This document shows, in pieces, positions 1 to 8,695 of a DNA stretch of 50,477 nt. The notes beneath the pieces are model-generated. The model saw nothing but the letters and a program-made list of their open reading frames with translations. It was not told where the DNA came from and did not search any database. Each line of letters begins with the position of its first letter. Position 1 is the stretch's first letter. This DNA is from an uncultured Chthonomonas sp. Lineage in GTDB: Bacteria > Armatimonadota > Chthonomonadetes > Chthonomonadales > CAJBBX01. The position numbers and the translations under genes were made by a program. The DNA is taken from contig CAJBBX010000039.1 in assembly GCA_903951425.1 (NCBI GenBank), positions 1 through 50,477 on the forward strand, in the 5' to 3' direction.

Positions 1-2
1 CG

Positions 3-701
3 CTGCAGGTGTTCCGCCCCGTGCCCGGCCGGAGCAACGGCGCCGCCATTCTGGTCTGCCCCGGAGGCGGCTACAGCATCCTGGCCGCCGGCCACGAGGG
101 CGCCGAGGTCTGCCGCTGGCTCAACTCCATCGGCGTCACGGGCATCTTGCTCAAGTACCGCGTGCCGGCGCGAAAGGGGCTTCCCCGCTGGGCACCGCCG
201 CTGCAGGACGCGCAACGGGCCATGGGCATCGTTCGGAAGCACGCCGCAGAGTGGGGCATCGATCCGCGCCGCGTAGGCGTGCTGGGCTTCTCGGCGGGCG
301 GGCACCTCTCGGCCATGCTCTCTACGGACTACCGCCAGAGGACATACCCGCACGTCGACGCAGCCGACACCGAGAGCTGCCGGCCCGACTTCAGCGTGCT
401 CATCTACCCGGCCTACCTCATCAAGGAGCGCGAGGTCACGAAGCTGGCGCCGGAGCTGAAGATCGACGCCGAGACGCCGCCGGCCTTCCTCTCCATGGCG
501 CTGGACGACCCGATCCGGGTGGAGAACGCCATCGGGTACGCCCTGGCCCTGAAGGCCGCCGGCGTCCCAGCGGAGCTGCACGTCTACCCCAGGGGCGGCC
601 ACGGCTACGGCCTCCGGGCCAGTGCCGGACCCGCCGCCACCTGGCCCAAGCGTGTCGACGAATGGCTCAAGAGCCAGGGCTGGCTTGAGCCGCGCCCGTA
701 G
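3..701 (+). CDS. Alpha/beta hydrolase (acetyl-esterase/lipase-like), 5' end outside window
   Basis: This is the C-terminal 232 residues of a serine alpha/beta hydrolase of the acetyl-esterase/BD-FAE type, which deacylates acylated sugars or other small esters. A GTG at 9 could be read as a start. The frame is open to the window edge, however, and begins LQVFRP, which in this family lies just before the first core strand, so the gene most likely starts upstream. Visible landmarks are the oxyanion-hole segment CPGGGYS near residue 20, the nucleophile elbow GFSAGG with Ser at codon 97, an Asp pair in ALDDPIRV at codons 168-169, and the catalytic His in GGHGYG at codon 200. Fold and catalytic triad are clear. 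The substrate is inferred only from the neighbouring carbohydrate-active genes. Confidence 0.88.
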   Translation: MQVFRPVPGRSNGAAILVCPGGGYSILAAGHEGAEVCRWLNSIGVTGILLKYRVPARKGLPRWAPPLQDAQRAMGIVRKHAAEWGIDPRRVGVLGFSAGGHLSAMLSTDYRQRTYPHVDAADTESCRPDFSVLIYPAYLIKEREVTKLAPELKIDAETPPAFLSMALDDPIRVENAIGYALALKAAGVPAELHVYPRGGHGYGLRASAGPAATWPKRVDEWLKSQGWLEPRP

Positions 702-744
702 AGGCGAGTACGTCGTCCTGCCCACACGGTGGAAGTCTGAACCG

Positions 745-1104
745 ATGCTGACGTGTCTCAAGCGGATAACTGATATGATTTGGTCGGTCTACAGCAGCGT
801 GATCTGTTTGGAGTGGGCAGACGGCCTTGAGCGCATTCGGCCCGGATTGTCCGATACGGTCATCATCGGTGCGCTCGGTGCGCTTCTCTGTTACGGCGCA
901 AAGTACCAATTGGATCCCCGCGTGGTGCTCATAGACCACCGCCACGGCAACGGCATTGTGAGTTGGCAACAGCGAGTGGTCAACGGCTGCCTGCTTCTGG
1001 CGCTGGCATCGGCATTCGTCGTCGGCACAGCGATCGCCCATCGGCGCGGCATCACCCGTCTATGGACCTCAGCACGCAAGCCGTCTCAGCGCACAGGCGG
1101 CTAA
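745..1104 (+). CDS. Possible small membrane protein, hypothetical
   Basis: This is a 119-residue reading frame that I do not recognise. It has two hydrophobic stretches, around residues 36-53 (TVIIGALGALLCYGA) and 79-97 (CLLLALASAFVVGTAIAH), so it could be a two-helix membrane protein with a basic C-terminus. GGAAG lies 9 bases before the ATG. An alternative ATG is at 775. Codon use is more AT-rich than the neighbours, which may mean an imported or weakly constrained gene. The following ~215 bases up to 1320 hold overlapping short frames but nothing I can support as a gene. Confidence 0.42.
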   Translation: MLTCLKRITDMIWSVYSSVICLEWADGLERIRPGLSDTVIIGALGALLCYGAKYQLDPRVVLIDHRHGNGIVSWQQRVVNGCLLLALASAFVVGTAIAHRRGITRLWTSARKPSQRTGG

Positions 1105-1319
1105 CCCCCAATCAGCCGCAGTCGCTGGGCGGGGCGGTCGCGACGTACCTGGTAAGCCGCGACCGCGACCTCCTCGACTTGCGCTCTGAACTATCGCCGG
1201 ATCGACGCCGGGCACGCGAACTGGCGCCCGAACTCGCTATGATGGAGCCGGTCCAGTTCGCCTTCGCGCTGGGCTCCGCCTGAGCGTCGGCGCTCGCCCT
1301 ACTCGCGGGCCAGCTCCGG

Positions 1320-2699
1320 CTACCGGTGGATGATGGCCTCGCGGTCGCGCGGTGGTAGCTCGGAAAGCCGCACCGGCTTGTCCTGCGGGCGGGTCTGCTT
1401 CTGGTTGATCTGGCCCATGAGGCTCCAGCGGCGCGTGGCGTCCTTCGGTTCGTGGGCCGGCAAGTCGTAGCGCGTGTAGTCAATGATGTGGGCCGGGCCA
1501 CCGGCCTGCCAGTCGCGCAGCAGGGCCAGCCGGAACGCCTTGTTCATGTACCAGCGGACCTCCATGTTCGGGTCCGACCCGCCGATCCCGCTGCCGCGCT
1601 GCCGAAACCGGTAGTCGATGCGGTCGTTGCTAGGGAACTGGCGGCGCCAGGCCAACCCGAACTCGCCCTGTGTGACGGAACGCGCGCCGGACCACCGGCG
1701 GCGGATCTCCGACAGCCAGTGGGTCAGCGCGTTGAGGTGCCCGAAGAGCGGGACGAGCGAGGCTTCCCAGCAGTTCGTTACCCATCCGAAGCGGTTCAGG
1801 TCGAAGCCGTCATCGAAGTGCGCCGCCGTGGTCGCCAGCATCTGCTTCACGCCGACCTCCGGACCGTAGGCGCCCACCGTCTCGATGGGGCCGACGCCCA
1901 TGCGGCTGTTGAAGCCGTCGCGGAAGCCTTCCCGTCGCGCCGCCAGGAAGTCGCAGGTCCAGCCGTCCAGGTTCACGCAGTCGATGAAGTCGGCCTTGCC
2001 CTGGGCCGGCTTGCAGAAGTGCTCGGTCGAGGGGTAGTAGGGGTAGCAGACTGAACCGTCGCCGTCCTGGTTGTCGATGGCGTACTGGCTCCAGATGCTG
2101 CCTTGGCAGACATGGACGCGCTCCTCGGCGGCCAGCCGGCGCTGGTTCTCCGCAGCCATGAAACCCGCCACCACGCTGGAGGGGCGGAAGCCTCCACCCA
2201 CGATCTCCGAGACCCTGGCGAGCGCCTCGTGCAGGTCGCGGCTCACCTGCTCGCGGGCGCCGTAGGCGTTCGCGAAGAAGCCGCCGGGTATGAAGGTGAC
2301 GTCGTCGCCATGCTCCGCGTGGAAGCCCGCCACCATCTCGCGGATGGCCACGTAGTTGGGGCGCGGGTCGCTCAGTGCCCGCCAACTGAAGGCCCATGTC
2401 ATGCGCCCGCCGGGCCAGCCCCGCTCGAAGGCGTCCCGCAGCGCCTGGACGTTCTCCGGCGTGTGGGCGGCGGCCTCGTCCGCCCCCTCGGTGCGGTCGC
2501 GGGTGACCTCGATCTGGTTCACGCGGATCACCGAGTTGAAGGTCAGGTAGCGGTGGCCAAGGAAGTCGGCAGAGGTGTCGCCCATGGCTCTCCTTTCGCG
2601 TGTGAGCAAGCCGGGGCCCGATGCCGCCGCAGCCGCGGACCCAAGCAGCAGGGCGCGGCGGGTGAGGGGAGGCAGGGAGCCCGAAGATGCTGCGTTCAT
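1320..2699 (-). CDS. Tat-signal DUF3863-like secreted protein
   Basis: A 459-residue protein beginning with a twin-arginine-type signal (LTRRALLLGSAAAAASG, residues 12-28). The mature part opens with FLGHRYLTFNSVIRVNQIEV, which I associate with the DUF3863 family (structurally characterised, function unknown). That assignment is from memory of the family and should be searched. Later features are a region rich in Trp, Tyr and Asp and a Cys pair (residues ~215-245) typical of secreted carbohydrate-active TIM-barrel proteins. The start is ambiguous. The ATG at 2699 gives the Tat signal but has no visible ribosome site. The ATG at 2585 has a good AAAGGAG site 5 bases upstream but would remove the signal. 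I keep the longer form because the signal is well formed. It is transcribed divergently from the toxin-antitoxin pair. Confidence 0.75.
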   Translation of the reverse strand: MNAASSGSLPPLTRRALLLGSAAAAASGPGLLTRERRAMGDTSADFLGHRYLTFNSVIRVNQIEVTRDRTEGADEAAAHTPENVQALRDAFERGWPGGRMTWAFSWRALSDPRPNYVAIREMVAGFHAEHGDDVTFIPGGFFANAYGAREQVSRDLHEALARVSEIVGGGFRPSSVVAGFMAAENQRRLAAEERVHVCQGSIWSQYAIDNQDGDGSVCYPYYPSTEHFCKPAQGKADFIDCVNLDGWTCDFLAARREGFRDGFNSRMGVGPIETVGAYGPEVGVKQMLATTAAHFDDGFDLNRFGWVTNCWEASLVPLFGHLNALTHWLSEIRRRWSGARSVTQGEFGLAWRRQFPSNDRIDYRFRQRGSGIGGSDPNMEVRWYMNKAFRLALLRDWQAGGPAHIIDYTRYDLPAHEPKDATRRWSLMGQINQKQTRPQDKPVRLSELPPRDREAIIHR

Positions 2700-2782
2700 G
2701 GCGATACCATGGTACCGGATAGCGCCGAGGTCGCCCCCCGCCGAGGGCACAGCCGGGCCGCGAAGAGCGGATCGGCGTCTGT

Positions 2783-2800
2783 TATAATACGTGTTGCAAC
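2783..2800 (+). promoter_or_regulatory. -10 element and palindrome upstream of the AbrB/Doc pair
   Basis: A perfect TATAAT lies at 2783-2788 and is followed at 2793-2800 by the self-complementary octamer GTTGCAAC. No good -35 hexamer is seen 16-18 bases upstream. The palindrome sits where the transcript would begin, which is where a self-repressing AbrB/MazE-type antitoxin usually binds. The operator role is inference. Confidence 0.5.
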
Positions 2801-2826
2801 GCCGTAGCTCGAAGGAGGATTGGCCC

Positions 2827-3051
2827 GTGACGAAGCTCAGGCTGACGACGATCGGCAACTCAACGGGTGTGGTTCTACCGCGCACGCTGCTGGATCGGCT
2901 CAGGGTCGGTCGTGGCGATACCCTGTACGTCGTAGAGACGCCCATGGGTTTCGAGCTTACGCCGTACGATCCAGAGTTCGCGGAGCAGATGGATGTAGCC
3001 GAACGCGTCATGCGCGAGGACCGCGACGCGCTTCGCCTGCTCGCCGAGTAG
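2827..3051 (+). CDS. AbrB/MazE-family antitoxin
   Basis: A 74-residue swapped-hairpin AbrB-type DNA-binding protein, the expected antitoxin for the Doc-like toxin six bases downstream. The N-terminal half (LTTIGNSTGVVLPRTLLDRL, then GDTLYVVE) is the characteristic AbrB/SpoVT core. The acidic C-terminal tail (residues ~48-74) would wrap the toxin. The GTG start is chosen because AGGAGG at 2813-2818 lies 8 bases upstream and because the protein then begins VTKLRLTTIG, as in related antitoxins. Such antitoxins normally repress their own promoter together with the toxin. The TATAAT and palindrome just upstream fit this. Confidence 0.92.
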   Translation: MTKLRLTTIGNSTGVVLPRTLLDRLRVGRGDTLYVVETPMGFELTPYDPEFAEQMDVAERVMREDRDALRLLAE

Positions 3052-3056
3052 GCGGC

Positions 3057-3470
3057 GTGCCACCAACGGAGCCGCCGCCCGAGCCGCGATGGCTACGCGA
3101 AGACGTTGTGCTGGCAATGCACCGGCGCCTGCTTGCCGAGCACGGCGGCTTGGCCGGAGCGCGCAGTGTCGACCTGCTCAGGTCGGCGCTGGAACGGCCA
3201 CGGAACCAGCTTGCGTACGCCGATCCGCCTCCTGATCTAGCGAGCCTAGCGGCCGCCTATGCGTACGGTATTGTCCGCAACCACCCGTTCGCCGACGGCA
3301 ACAAGCGTACCTCGCTTGTGGCCTGCAGGACGTTTCTGATCTGCAACGGCGTGGACATTGTTGCCACGCAGGCCGACAAGGTGGAGACCTGGCTCCAGGC
3401 CGCCTCAGGCGTTCTCAGCGAGACCGATCTGGCTGACTGGATACGCGGCAGACTGGTCTCTCTGATCTGA
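3057..3470 (+). CDS. doc: Doc/Fic-family death-on-curing toxin
   Basis: A 137-residue Fic-fold protein of the Doc subfamily. Known Doc proteins inactivate translation by phosphorylating elongation factor Tu. The signature HPFADGNKRT lies at residues ~76-85, matching the Fic/Doc motif HxFx(D/N)GNKR with catalytic His, acidic residue and phosphate-binding Gly-Asn-Lys-Arg all present. The upstream helix AGARSVDLLRSALERP matches the Doc N-terminal region. Start GTG 3057 lies five bases after the antitoxin stop, so translation is probably coupled. The length is slightly above phage P1 Doc (126 residues). The toxin appears intact. Confidence 0.93.
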   Translation: MPPTEPPPEPRWLREDVVLAMHRRLLAEHGGLAGARSVDLLRSALERPRNQLAYADPPPDLASLAAAYAYGIVRNHPFADGNKRTSLVACRTFLICNGVDIVATQADKVETWLQAASGVLSETDLADWIRGRLVSLI

Positions 3471-3558
3471 GCTACCGATGCCTGGCCATCCATTGACCGC
3501 CCGCCGCCGCATCACCTACACTGTTGCCGGGCCGCAATGGCCGGCAAGGGAGATGCGC

Positions 3559-4515
3559 ATGAGTTCGGAGATGATGCACGACGGCGAGGGCCGCATGGGT
3601 GAAGCCAGCCGCCGGGAGTTCATTGCCGGCGCCGTGGCCGCGGGCGTGACGCTGGCATGCGGCGAGGCCGCCGTCGGGCAAGCCGCCCAGGTTGCGCCGC
3701 TACCGCACGTCACCATCGCGGGCGTGCGCATCCCGCGCATGATCGTCGGGTGCAACCCCATCGGCGGCTGGAGCCACATGTCCCGCAACATGACGCTGGC
3801 CATGACCGACTACTTCACGCAGGAGCGGACCGTCAGCTTCCTGTCCGGCTGCGAAAAGCAGGGGCTCGATGTCTGGATCGGCTACTGGGACGACAAGCCG
3901 CGCAAGGCCCTCAAGCAGCTCTGGGCGCAGGGCTCGAAGATACGCCCCTACTTCCTCGGCCAGCTCGAGGAGGGCGGGAAGATATCCAAGGACCTTCTGG
4001 AGTACAAGCCGATCTGGTACGTACATCACGGCAACGTCACCGACACGCTCTTCCGTGCCGGCAAGCAGGAGCAGGTACACGACTTCGTGAAGCGCGTCCA
4101 TGATACGCTGGGCATTCCGGCGGGCATCTCGGCGCACAACCCGGACTGCATCAAGTATGCCGAGGACCATGGCTGGGAAGCCGATCTCTACCAGTGCTGC
4201 CTCTACTACGTCACCCGCCCGGCTGAAGAGATCCGCGCCAAGCTCGGATCCGCGCCGCTGGGCGAACCCTTCCTGGACGGCGACCGCGATCGGATGCTCG
4301 ACGTGATCCGCCAGGTGAAGAAGCCCTGCCTCGCCTTCAAGATACTAGGTGCGGGGCGGCTCTGCGACTCGGACTACTCGGTGGAGGAGGCGTTCCAGTA
4401 CGCCCTCTCGCGCATCAAGAAGAGCGACGCCATCATCGTCGGCATGTGGCCCAAGTACAAGGACGAGGTGGGCCAGAACATCGCCCTGCTCCGCAAGTAC
4501 GGTCGAACGGCGTGA
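3559..4515 (+). CDS. Tat-exported aldo/keto-reductase-like TIM-barrel protein
   Basis: A 318-residue protein with a Tat signal (SRREFIAGAVAAGVTLACG, residues ~16-34). It is followed by VTIAGVRIPRMIVGCNPIGG, which resembles the first strand of aldo/keto reductases, and alternating strands and helices through to VKKPCLAFKILGAGRL and DAIIVGMWPK near the end, also in the AKR pattern. I do not see the standard Asp-Tyr-Lys-His catalytic set, so it may be a degenerate, non-reductase member. ATG 3559 is preceded by AAGGGAG at about 7 bases; ATG 3553 is the alternative. It overlaps the cytochrome-like gene by four bases (GTGA), which suggests a shared extracytoplasmic role. Function unknown. Confidence 0.8.
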   Translation: MSSEMMHDGEGRMGEASRREFIAGAVAAGVTLACGEAAVGQAAQVAPLPHVTIAGVRIPRMIVGCNPIGGWSHMSRNMTLAMTDYFTQERTVSFLSGCEKQGLDVWIGYWDDKPRKALKQLWAQGSKIRPYFLGQLEEGGKISKDLLEYKPIWYVHHGNVTDTLFRAGKQEQVHDFVKRVHDTLGIPAGISAHNPDCIKYAEDHGWEADLYQCCLYYVTRPAEEIRAKLGSAPLGEPFLDGDRDRMLDVIRQVKKPCLAFKILGAGRLCDSDYSVEEAFQYALSRIKKSDAIIVGMWPKYKDEVGQNIALLRKYGRTA

Positions 4516-5189
4516 GGAGCCCGGCGCTCCTGGCCGCCTGTTGCGCCTCGTCGGCGTTGCTGGTGGCGGCGACCCTGGCCGCGCCCCCGGCCCCGTCCGC
4601 GGTGAAGCTCCTGTACCCCCTGGCCGGGACCGTCCGCAAGCCCGGGCCCGTTCGGGTTCTGCTGGCCGCGCCCAAGGGCGCCCCCATGCCCTCGGCCGCC
4701 TGGGACGGCAAGCCGCTGCGCCTGAGCCGCATGGCGTTCGACCCCGCGTGGACCGCCCCCACGCCCCTCCAGCGCACCTCCGACCTGCTGGGCGATCGGT
4801 CCGCGATGGATCTGTGGCTGGCCGCGCCCGTCGCGGCGGCGGGCAAGCATACGCTTCAGGCGGCGGGCCGGAGCCTGGCGCTGACGGTGAACGCCGCCGC
4901 CGCGAAGGGCCTCGCTCTCGCAGTGGCGCACCCGAAGCCGGCATCGGCCACCTGCTCCGGGTGCCACACCGTGACCCAGGGCCTCCTCGGCGACGCCGGC
5001 ACTCCCGGCGCCTGCGCTGGATGCCACGACGACGCGGCAGTGCAGACCATCCACAAGCACGTCACCGAGCCGCTCCGCCGTTGCGCCATGTGCCACGACC
5101 CGCACGAGGCCGCCCGCCCCAATCTGCTCTGCGCCACGAAAGAGAAGCTGTGCAGCCGTTGCCACGCCCTGGGCCACTCCAAGGGCTGA
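4512..5189 (+). CDS. Secreted multiheme cytochrome c-like protein, four CXXCH
   Basis: A 225-residue exported protein with a hydrophobic N-terminal signal (ALLAACCASSALLVAATLAA, residues ~5-24). A non-heme region of ~110 residues that looks beta-rich follows. The C-terminal third has four CXXCH heme-binding motifs: CSGCH, CAGCH, CAMCH and CSRCH. This matches the doubled-CXXCH family of periplasmic cytochromes. Each Cys pair would bind one heme c covalently after export. The GTG start overlaps the stop of the preceding Tat protein. No cytochrome maturation genes are in the window. An electron-transfer role is inferred from the motifs, and the partner is unknown. Confidence 0.85.
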   Translation: MRSPALLAACCASSALLVAATLAAPPAPSAVKLLYPLAGTVRKPGPVRVLLAAPKGAPMPSAAWDGKPLRLSRMAFDPAWTAPTPLQRTSDLLGDRSAMDLWLAAPVAAAGKHTLQAAGRSLALTVNAAAAKGLALAVAHPKPASATCSGCHTVTQGLLGDAGTPGACAGCHDDAAVQTIHKHVTEPLRRCAMCHDPHEAARPNLLCATKEKLCSRCHALGHSKG

Positions 5190-5310
5190 GCGGCCTATTC
5201 GCCGCATGCGTCCCATAGGTCCCGTGCCGCGGCCCACCCCCGCGCTGCCGGTCGCGGCGTATACTGAACTCACTGCCGCCTGCCGACACGGGCGGCCAAT
5301 GGAGCCTCCC

Positions 5311-7503
5311 ATGTGCATGAGTACCCGCCGGCAGAGGACGCGCCTGACCGGCCGCCTCCTTGGAGCGTTTGCCATGACCACAACAACAGCCCTCGCCGTC
5401 TCGCCTGCATCCGCCGGTCCGCCCACTGACTGGCTCGTCCGCCCGCCCGCCGAGATGGCCCGCGCCGACCGTTCGGCCGACGGCAAGGAGGTAGTCCTCC
5501 ACAACGGCCTCATCCGCCGCGTCTGGCGCCTGGGCCCCAACGCCGCCACCGTTGCGCTGGACAGCCTGATGACCGGCGCCTCGCTACTCCGCACCGCCTC
5601 GTCCGAGGGCTGGGTGGTGATCAACGGCGCCAAGGTGGCCGTGGGCGGCCTGGTGGGACAGCCGGAGCGCGGCTACATGCTTCCTGAGTGGATCGCCGAC
5701 ATGAAGGCCGACCCGGATGCGTTCCGGTTCGTGGACGCCACCAACCGGCCCACGGCTCAGCGCTTCGCCTGGAAGCGCACGGGTGCGCTACCCGACGTCC
5801 CGTGGCCCCCGCCGGGCATCGCCGTACACCTCCGCTTCGCGGCGCCGCCGAGCCTGCCCCAGGGCGTCGAGGTCGTCTCGCACACCGAGATGTACGACGC
5901 GATGCCCGTCACCGCCCGCTGGTTCACGGTACGCAACGGATCCAAGGCGCCGATCACGCTCAACGCCTACTCCGTGGAGCAGTTGGCGGCCGTTGAAGGC
6001 GAGTCGGCTGTAGGCGACCAGGGGCGGTGGACGTACCCGCCCGTCTACGTCGCCGGCGACTTCATGTGCGGCGGCGACACGGCCATGAACGCCAACAAGA
6101 TGGCGCGCTGGGTTCTCGACCCGGCCTACACCTCGCAGGTGAACTACACGCTCACCACGCCCTGCGTACTCGAGTGCGGGCCGGCGCTGGGCCCCGACGT
6201 CACCATCCCGCCCGGCGGCTCCTACGACACGCACCGCGCCTACGAGCTGGTACTGGACAGCGACGATCGCGAGCGCAAGGGCCTGGCCGTTCGGCGCATG
6301 TATCGCGCGCTGGCGCCGTGGACCGCCGACAACCCGCTGATGCTCCACCTCACCTCGGTGGACCCCAACGTGGTGAAGACCGCCATCGACCAGGCCGCCG
6401 AAGTGGGCTTCGAGATGGTCATCTTCAGCTTCGGCAGCGGCCTGAACATGGAGGACGCCTCCGAGCCCAACATCAAGCGCTTCAAGGAGTATGCCGACTA
6501 CGCCCATTCCAAGGGCCTTCGCATCGGCGGCTACTCGCTGCTCGCCAGCCGGAGCATCGGCCCCGATGTGGACGTGGTGAGCCCGAAAACGGGCAAGACC
6601 GACGGCGCCGTCTTCGGCTACTCGCCATGCCTGCAGAGCGCCTGGGGCCGCCAGTACTTCGAGCACGTAAAGGCATTCCTGACCGGCACGGGCTTCGACC
6701 TGCTCGAGCATGACGGCAGCTACCCCGGCGATGTCTGCGCCTCCACCATGCACATCGGGCACAAGGGGCTGGACGACTCGGTGCAGTCGCAGTACGCCCT
6801 CATCCAGGAGTTCTACCACTGGTGCCGGAGCCGGGGCATCTACCTCAACGTGCCGGACTGGTACATGCTGCAGGGCTCCAACAAGACGGGCATGGGCTAC
6901 CGCGAGGTGAACTGGTCGTTGCCCCGCGCCCGGCAGATCGTCCTGGGCCGCCACAACCTCTACGACGGCACGTGGGAGAAGACCCCCACCATGGGCTGGA
7001 TGTTCGTGCCGCTGGTGCAGTACCAGGGCGGCGGCGACGCGGCGACCATCGAGCCGCTGAAGGAGCATCTGGACCACTACGAGGCGCACCTGGCCAACAA
7101 CCTCGGATTCGGCGCCCAGGCCTGCTACCGCGGCCCGCGGCTCTTTGACGCGCCGCAGACCAAGGCCGTCGTGCGCAAGTGGGTCGCCTGGTTCAAGGAG
7201 CATCGCGCCATCCTGGAGTCGGACGTCATCCACCTGCGCCGGGCCGACGGCCGCGACTGGGACGGCATCCTCCACGTGAACCCGGCCCTGCCCACCAAGG
7301 GGCTGGCCATGCTCTACAATCCCCTGACGCTGGCCATCACCCGCGAGGTCGCGCTGCCGCTCCGTTACACCGGGCTCGCCGGCAAGGCACGGGTGCGGGT
7401 CGGCACGGGCCGCGCTGCCACGGTGAAGGCCGACGCCTCCGGCGCCGTCCGGGTGAAGGTGACGATCCCGGCGCAGAAGGCCGTCTGGGTGACGCTGGAG
7501 TAG
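5311..7503 (+). CDS. Secreted alpha-galactosidase-like TIM-barrel glycosidase
   Basis: A 730-residue secreted protein. The signal peptide covers roughly residues 1-35 and ends ALAVSPASAG. A beta-sandwich of ~300 residues follows. A TIM-barrel starts near residue 340 (MLHLTSVDPNVVKTAIDQAA, then FEMVIFSFGSG), and a C-terminal beta domain starts near 640. The layout and the strand DLLEHDGSYPGD (Asp near residue 467) resemble clan GH-D alpha-galactosidases and related families, in which an Asp at the end of such a strand is the nucleophile. This is fold-level inference; I cannot assign a family number. ATG 5311 follows GGAG by six bases; ATGs at 5299 and 5317 are alternatives. It begins the co-directional run with the ABC-2 permeases and the 940-residue protein. 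Confidence 0.78.
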   Translation: MCMSTRRQRTRLTGRLLGAFAMTTTTALAVSPASAGPPTDWLVRPPAEMARADRSADGKEVVLHNGLIRRVWRLGPNAATVALDSLMTGASLLRTASSEGWVVINGAKVAVGGLVGQPERGYMLPEWIADMKADPDAFRFVDATNRPTAQRFAWKRTGALPDVPWPPPGIAVHLRFAAPPSLPQGVEVVSHTEMYDAMPVTARWFTVRNGSKAPITLNAYSVEQLAAVEGESAVGDQGRWTYPPVYVAGDFMCGGDTAMNANKMARWVLDPAYTSQVNYTLTTPCVLECGPALGPDVTIPPGGSYDTHRAYELVLDSDDRERKGLAVRRMYRALAPWTADNPLMLHLTSVDPNVVKTAIDQAAEVGFEMVIFSFGSGLNMEDASEPNIKRFKEYADYAHSKGLRIGGYSLLASRSIGPDVDVVSPKTGKTDGAVFGYSPCLQSAWGRQYFEHVKAFLTGTGFDLLEHDGSYPGDVCASTMHIGHKGLDDSVQSQYALIQEFYHWCRSRGIYLNVPDWYMLQGSNKTGMGYREVNWSLPRARQIVLGRHNLYDGTWEKTPTMGWMFVPLVQYQGGGDAATIEPLKEHLDHYEAHLANNLGFGAQACYRGPRLFDAPQTKAVVRKWVAWFKEHRAILESDVIHLRRADGRDWDGILHVNPALPTKGLAMLYNPLTLAITREVALPLRYTGLAGKARVRVGTGRAATVKADASGAVRVKVTIPAQKAVWVTLE

Positions 7504-7533
7504 CATCAGGCCGCACAGAATAGGAGGCAGCCC

Positions 7534-8694
7534 TTGGGCCGCCACGGACCGGCCCGCATACGGTCGCGGGCCGAGGCCATCATGCACAAGGAGCTCATCC
7601 AGATCGCCCGCGACCCCCGGTCGCTGGGCGTGGCCCTGCTGCTCCCGGTGGTGATGCTCATCCTGTACGGCTACGGCGTCTCCGGCGACGTGCGGGACAT
7701 CCGCATGGCGGTGGTCGACTGGTCGCGAACCGCTGCCTCGCGGGACCTGGTGGGCGCCTTCACGCGGTCGGGCTACTTCACCGCCGCCTACCGGACCGAC
7801 CGCTACGCCGACGCCTGCGCCGAGCTGGACGGTCGCCGCGTGAAGATGGTCCTCGTGATCCCCGCCGACTTCGCCCGGCGCATGGCGGGCGGCCGCGCCG
7901 TCGCCGTCCAGTGCCTGCTGGACGGCAGCGACCCCACCACGGCGGGCGTCGCCGGCGGCTACGTGGAATCGGTGGCACGAACCTGGTCGTCGGCGCGCAT
8001 CGTCACGCGCCTGCGTAAGGCCGGCATGGGCTTCCGGGCGCAGGGTATCCCCCCACTGGACCTCCGGACGCGCGTCTGGTACAACGAAGAACTCCGGAAC
8101 ATGAACTACATCGTTCCGGGCCTCATCGCCGTGATCATGATGATGACCTCTGCGCTCCTCACCTCCGGCACGATCTCGCGGGAGCGCGAGCGCGGGACCA
8201 TCGAGCAGCTGATCGCCTCGCCGCTCCGCCCCTGGGAATTGATGCTCGGCAAGATCGCCGCCTACGCGCTGGTGGCCTGCCTCGACGTGGTCATCGTGGT
8301 GGCGCTGGGGCGCGCCTGGTTCGGCGTCCCCCTGCGCGGGAGCCTCTGGCTACTGGCGGGCGGCTCGGCGCTCTTCCTCATGTCCTCGCTGGGCCTGGGC
8401 CTGCTCATCTCGTCGGCGATCCCGTCGCAGCAGGCGGCCATGGTTGCGGCCATCATGGTCACCATGGTGCCGAGCATCCTCCTGTCCGGCTTCTACTTTC
8501 CCATCGGCAGCATGCCGCCCGTGGTGCAGGCGTTCACCACCATCGTTCCCGCCCGCTACTTCCTTGCGCTCGTCCGCGGCGTCTTCCTTAAGGGTTCCGG
8601 CATGGCCGAGCTCTGGCCCAACCTGGCGGCGCTGGGATGCATGGGCCTGCTGCTGATGACGGCCAGCATCCGGGCCTTCAAGAAGAGGCTGTGA
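7534..8694 (+). CDS. ABC-2 family transporter permease (YbhS/YbhR-like), first of pair
   Basis: A 386-residue integral membrane permease. It starts at TTG, fixed by AGGAGG at 7522-7527 six bases upstream. The N-terminal KELIQIARDPRSLGVALLLP runs into the first membrane helix. An extracytoplasmic segment of ~140 residues follows (VVDWSRTAASRDL, VKMVLVIPADFARRM). The C-terminal half has five hydrophobic helices and the family signature RERERGTIEQLIASPLRPWE, then LMLGKIAAYA. This is the type-2 ABC exporter permease pattern of the YbhS/YbhR group. The next permease starts one base after the stop, so the two probably form a heterodimer. No ATPase or membrane-fusion protein is adjacent. Confidence 0.93.
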   Translation: MGRHGPARIRSRAEAIMHKELIQIARDPRSLGVALLLPVVMLILYGYGVSGDVRDIRMAVVDWSRTAASRDLVGAFTRSGYFTAAYRTDRYADACAELDGRRVKMVLVIPADFARRMAGGRAVAVQCLLDGSDPTTAGVAGGYVESVARTWSSARIVTRLRKAGMGFRAQGIPPLDLRTRVWYNEELRNMNYIVPGLIAVIMMMTSALLTSGTISRERERGTIEQLIASPLRPWELMLGKIAAYALVACLDVVIVVALGRAWFGVPLRGSLWLLAGGSALFLMSSLGLGLLISSAIPSQQAAMVAAIMVTMVPSILLSGFYFPIGSMPPVVQAFTTIVPARYFLALVRGVFLKGSGMAELWPNLAALGCMGLLLMTASIRAFKKRL

Positions 8695-8695
8695 G

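Noticed and set aside
1062-1283. Short plus-strand frame after the small membrane protein
   Set aside because: It overlaps the better candidate, has no ribosome site, and shows no recognisable sequence.
2583-2588. CCATGG and TACCATGGTA palindromes near the DUF3863-like start as operators
   Set aside because: Six- to ten-base palindromes are frequent by chance in this composition; kept only as a remark under the start-site finding.
5788-7587. Long minus-strand open frame (599 codons) opposite the alpha-galactosidase-like gene
   Set aside because: It mirrors a well-supported gene, has no family motifs and a composition typical of antisense frames in GC-rich DNA.
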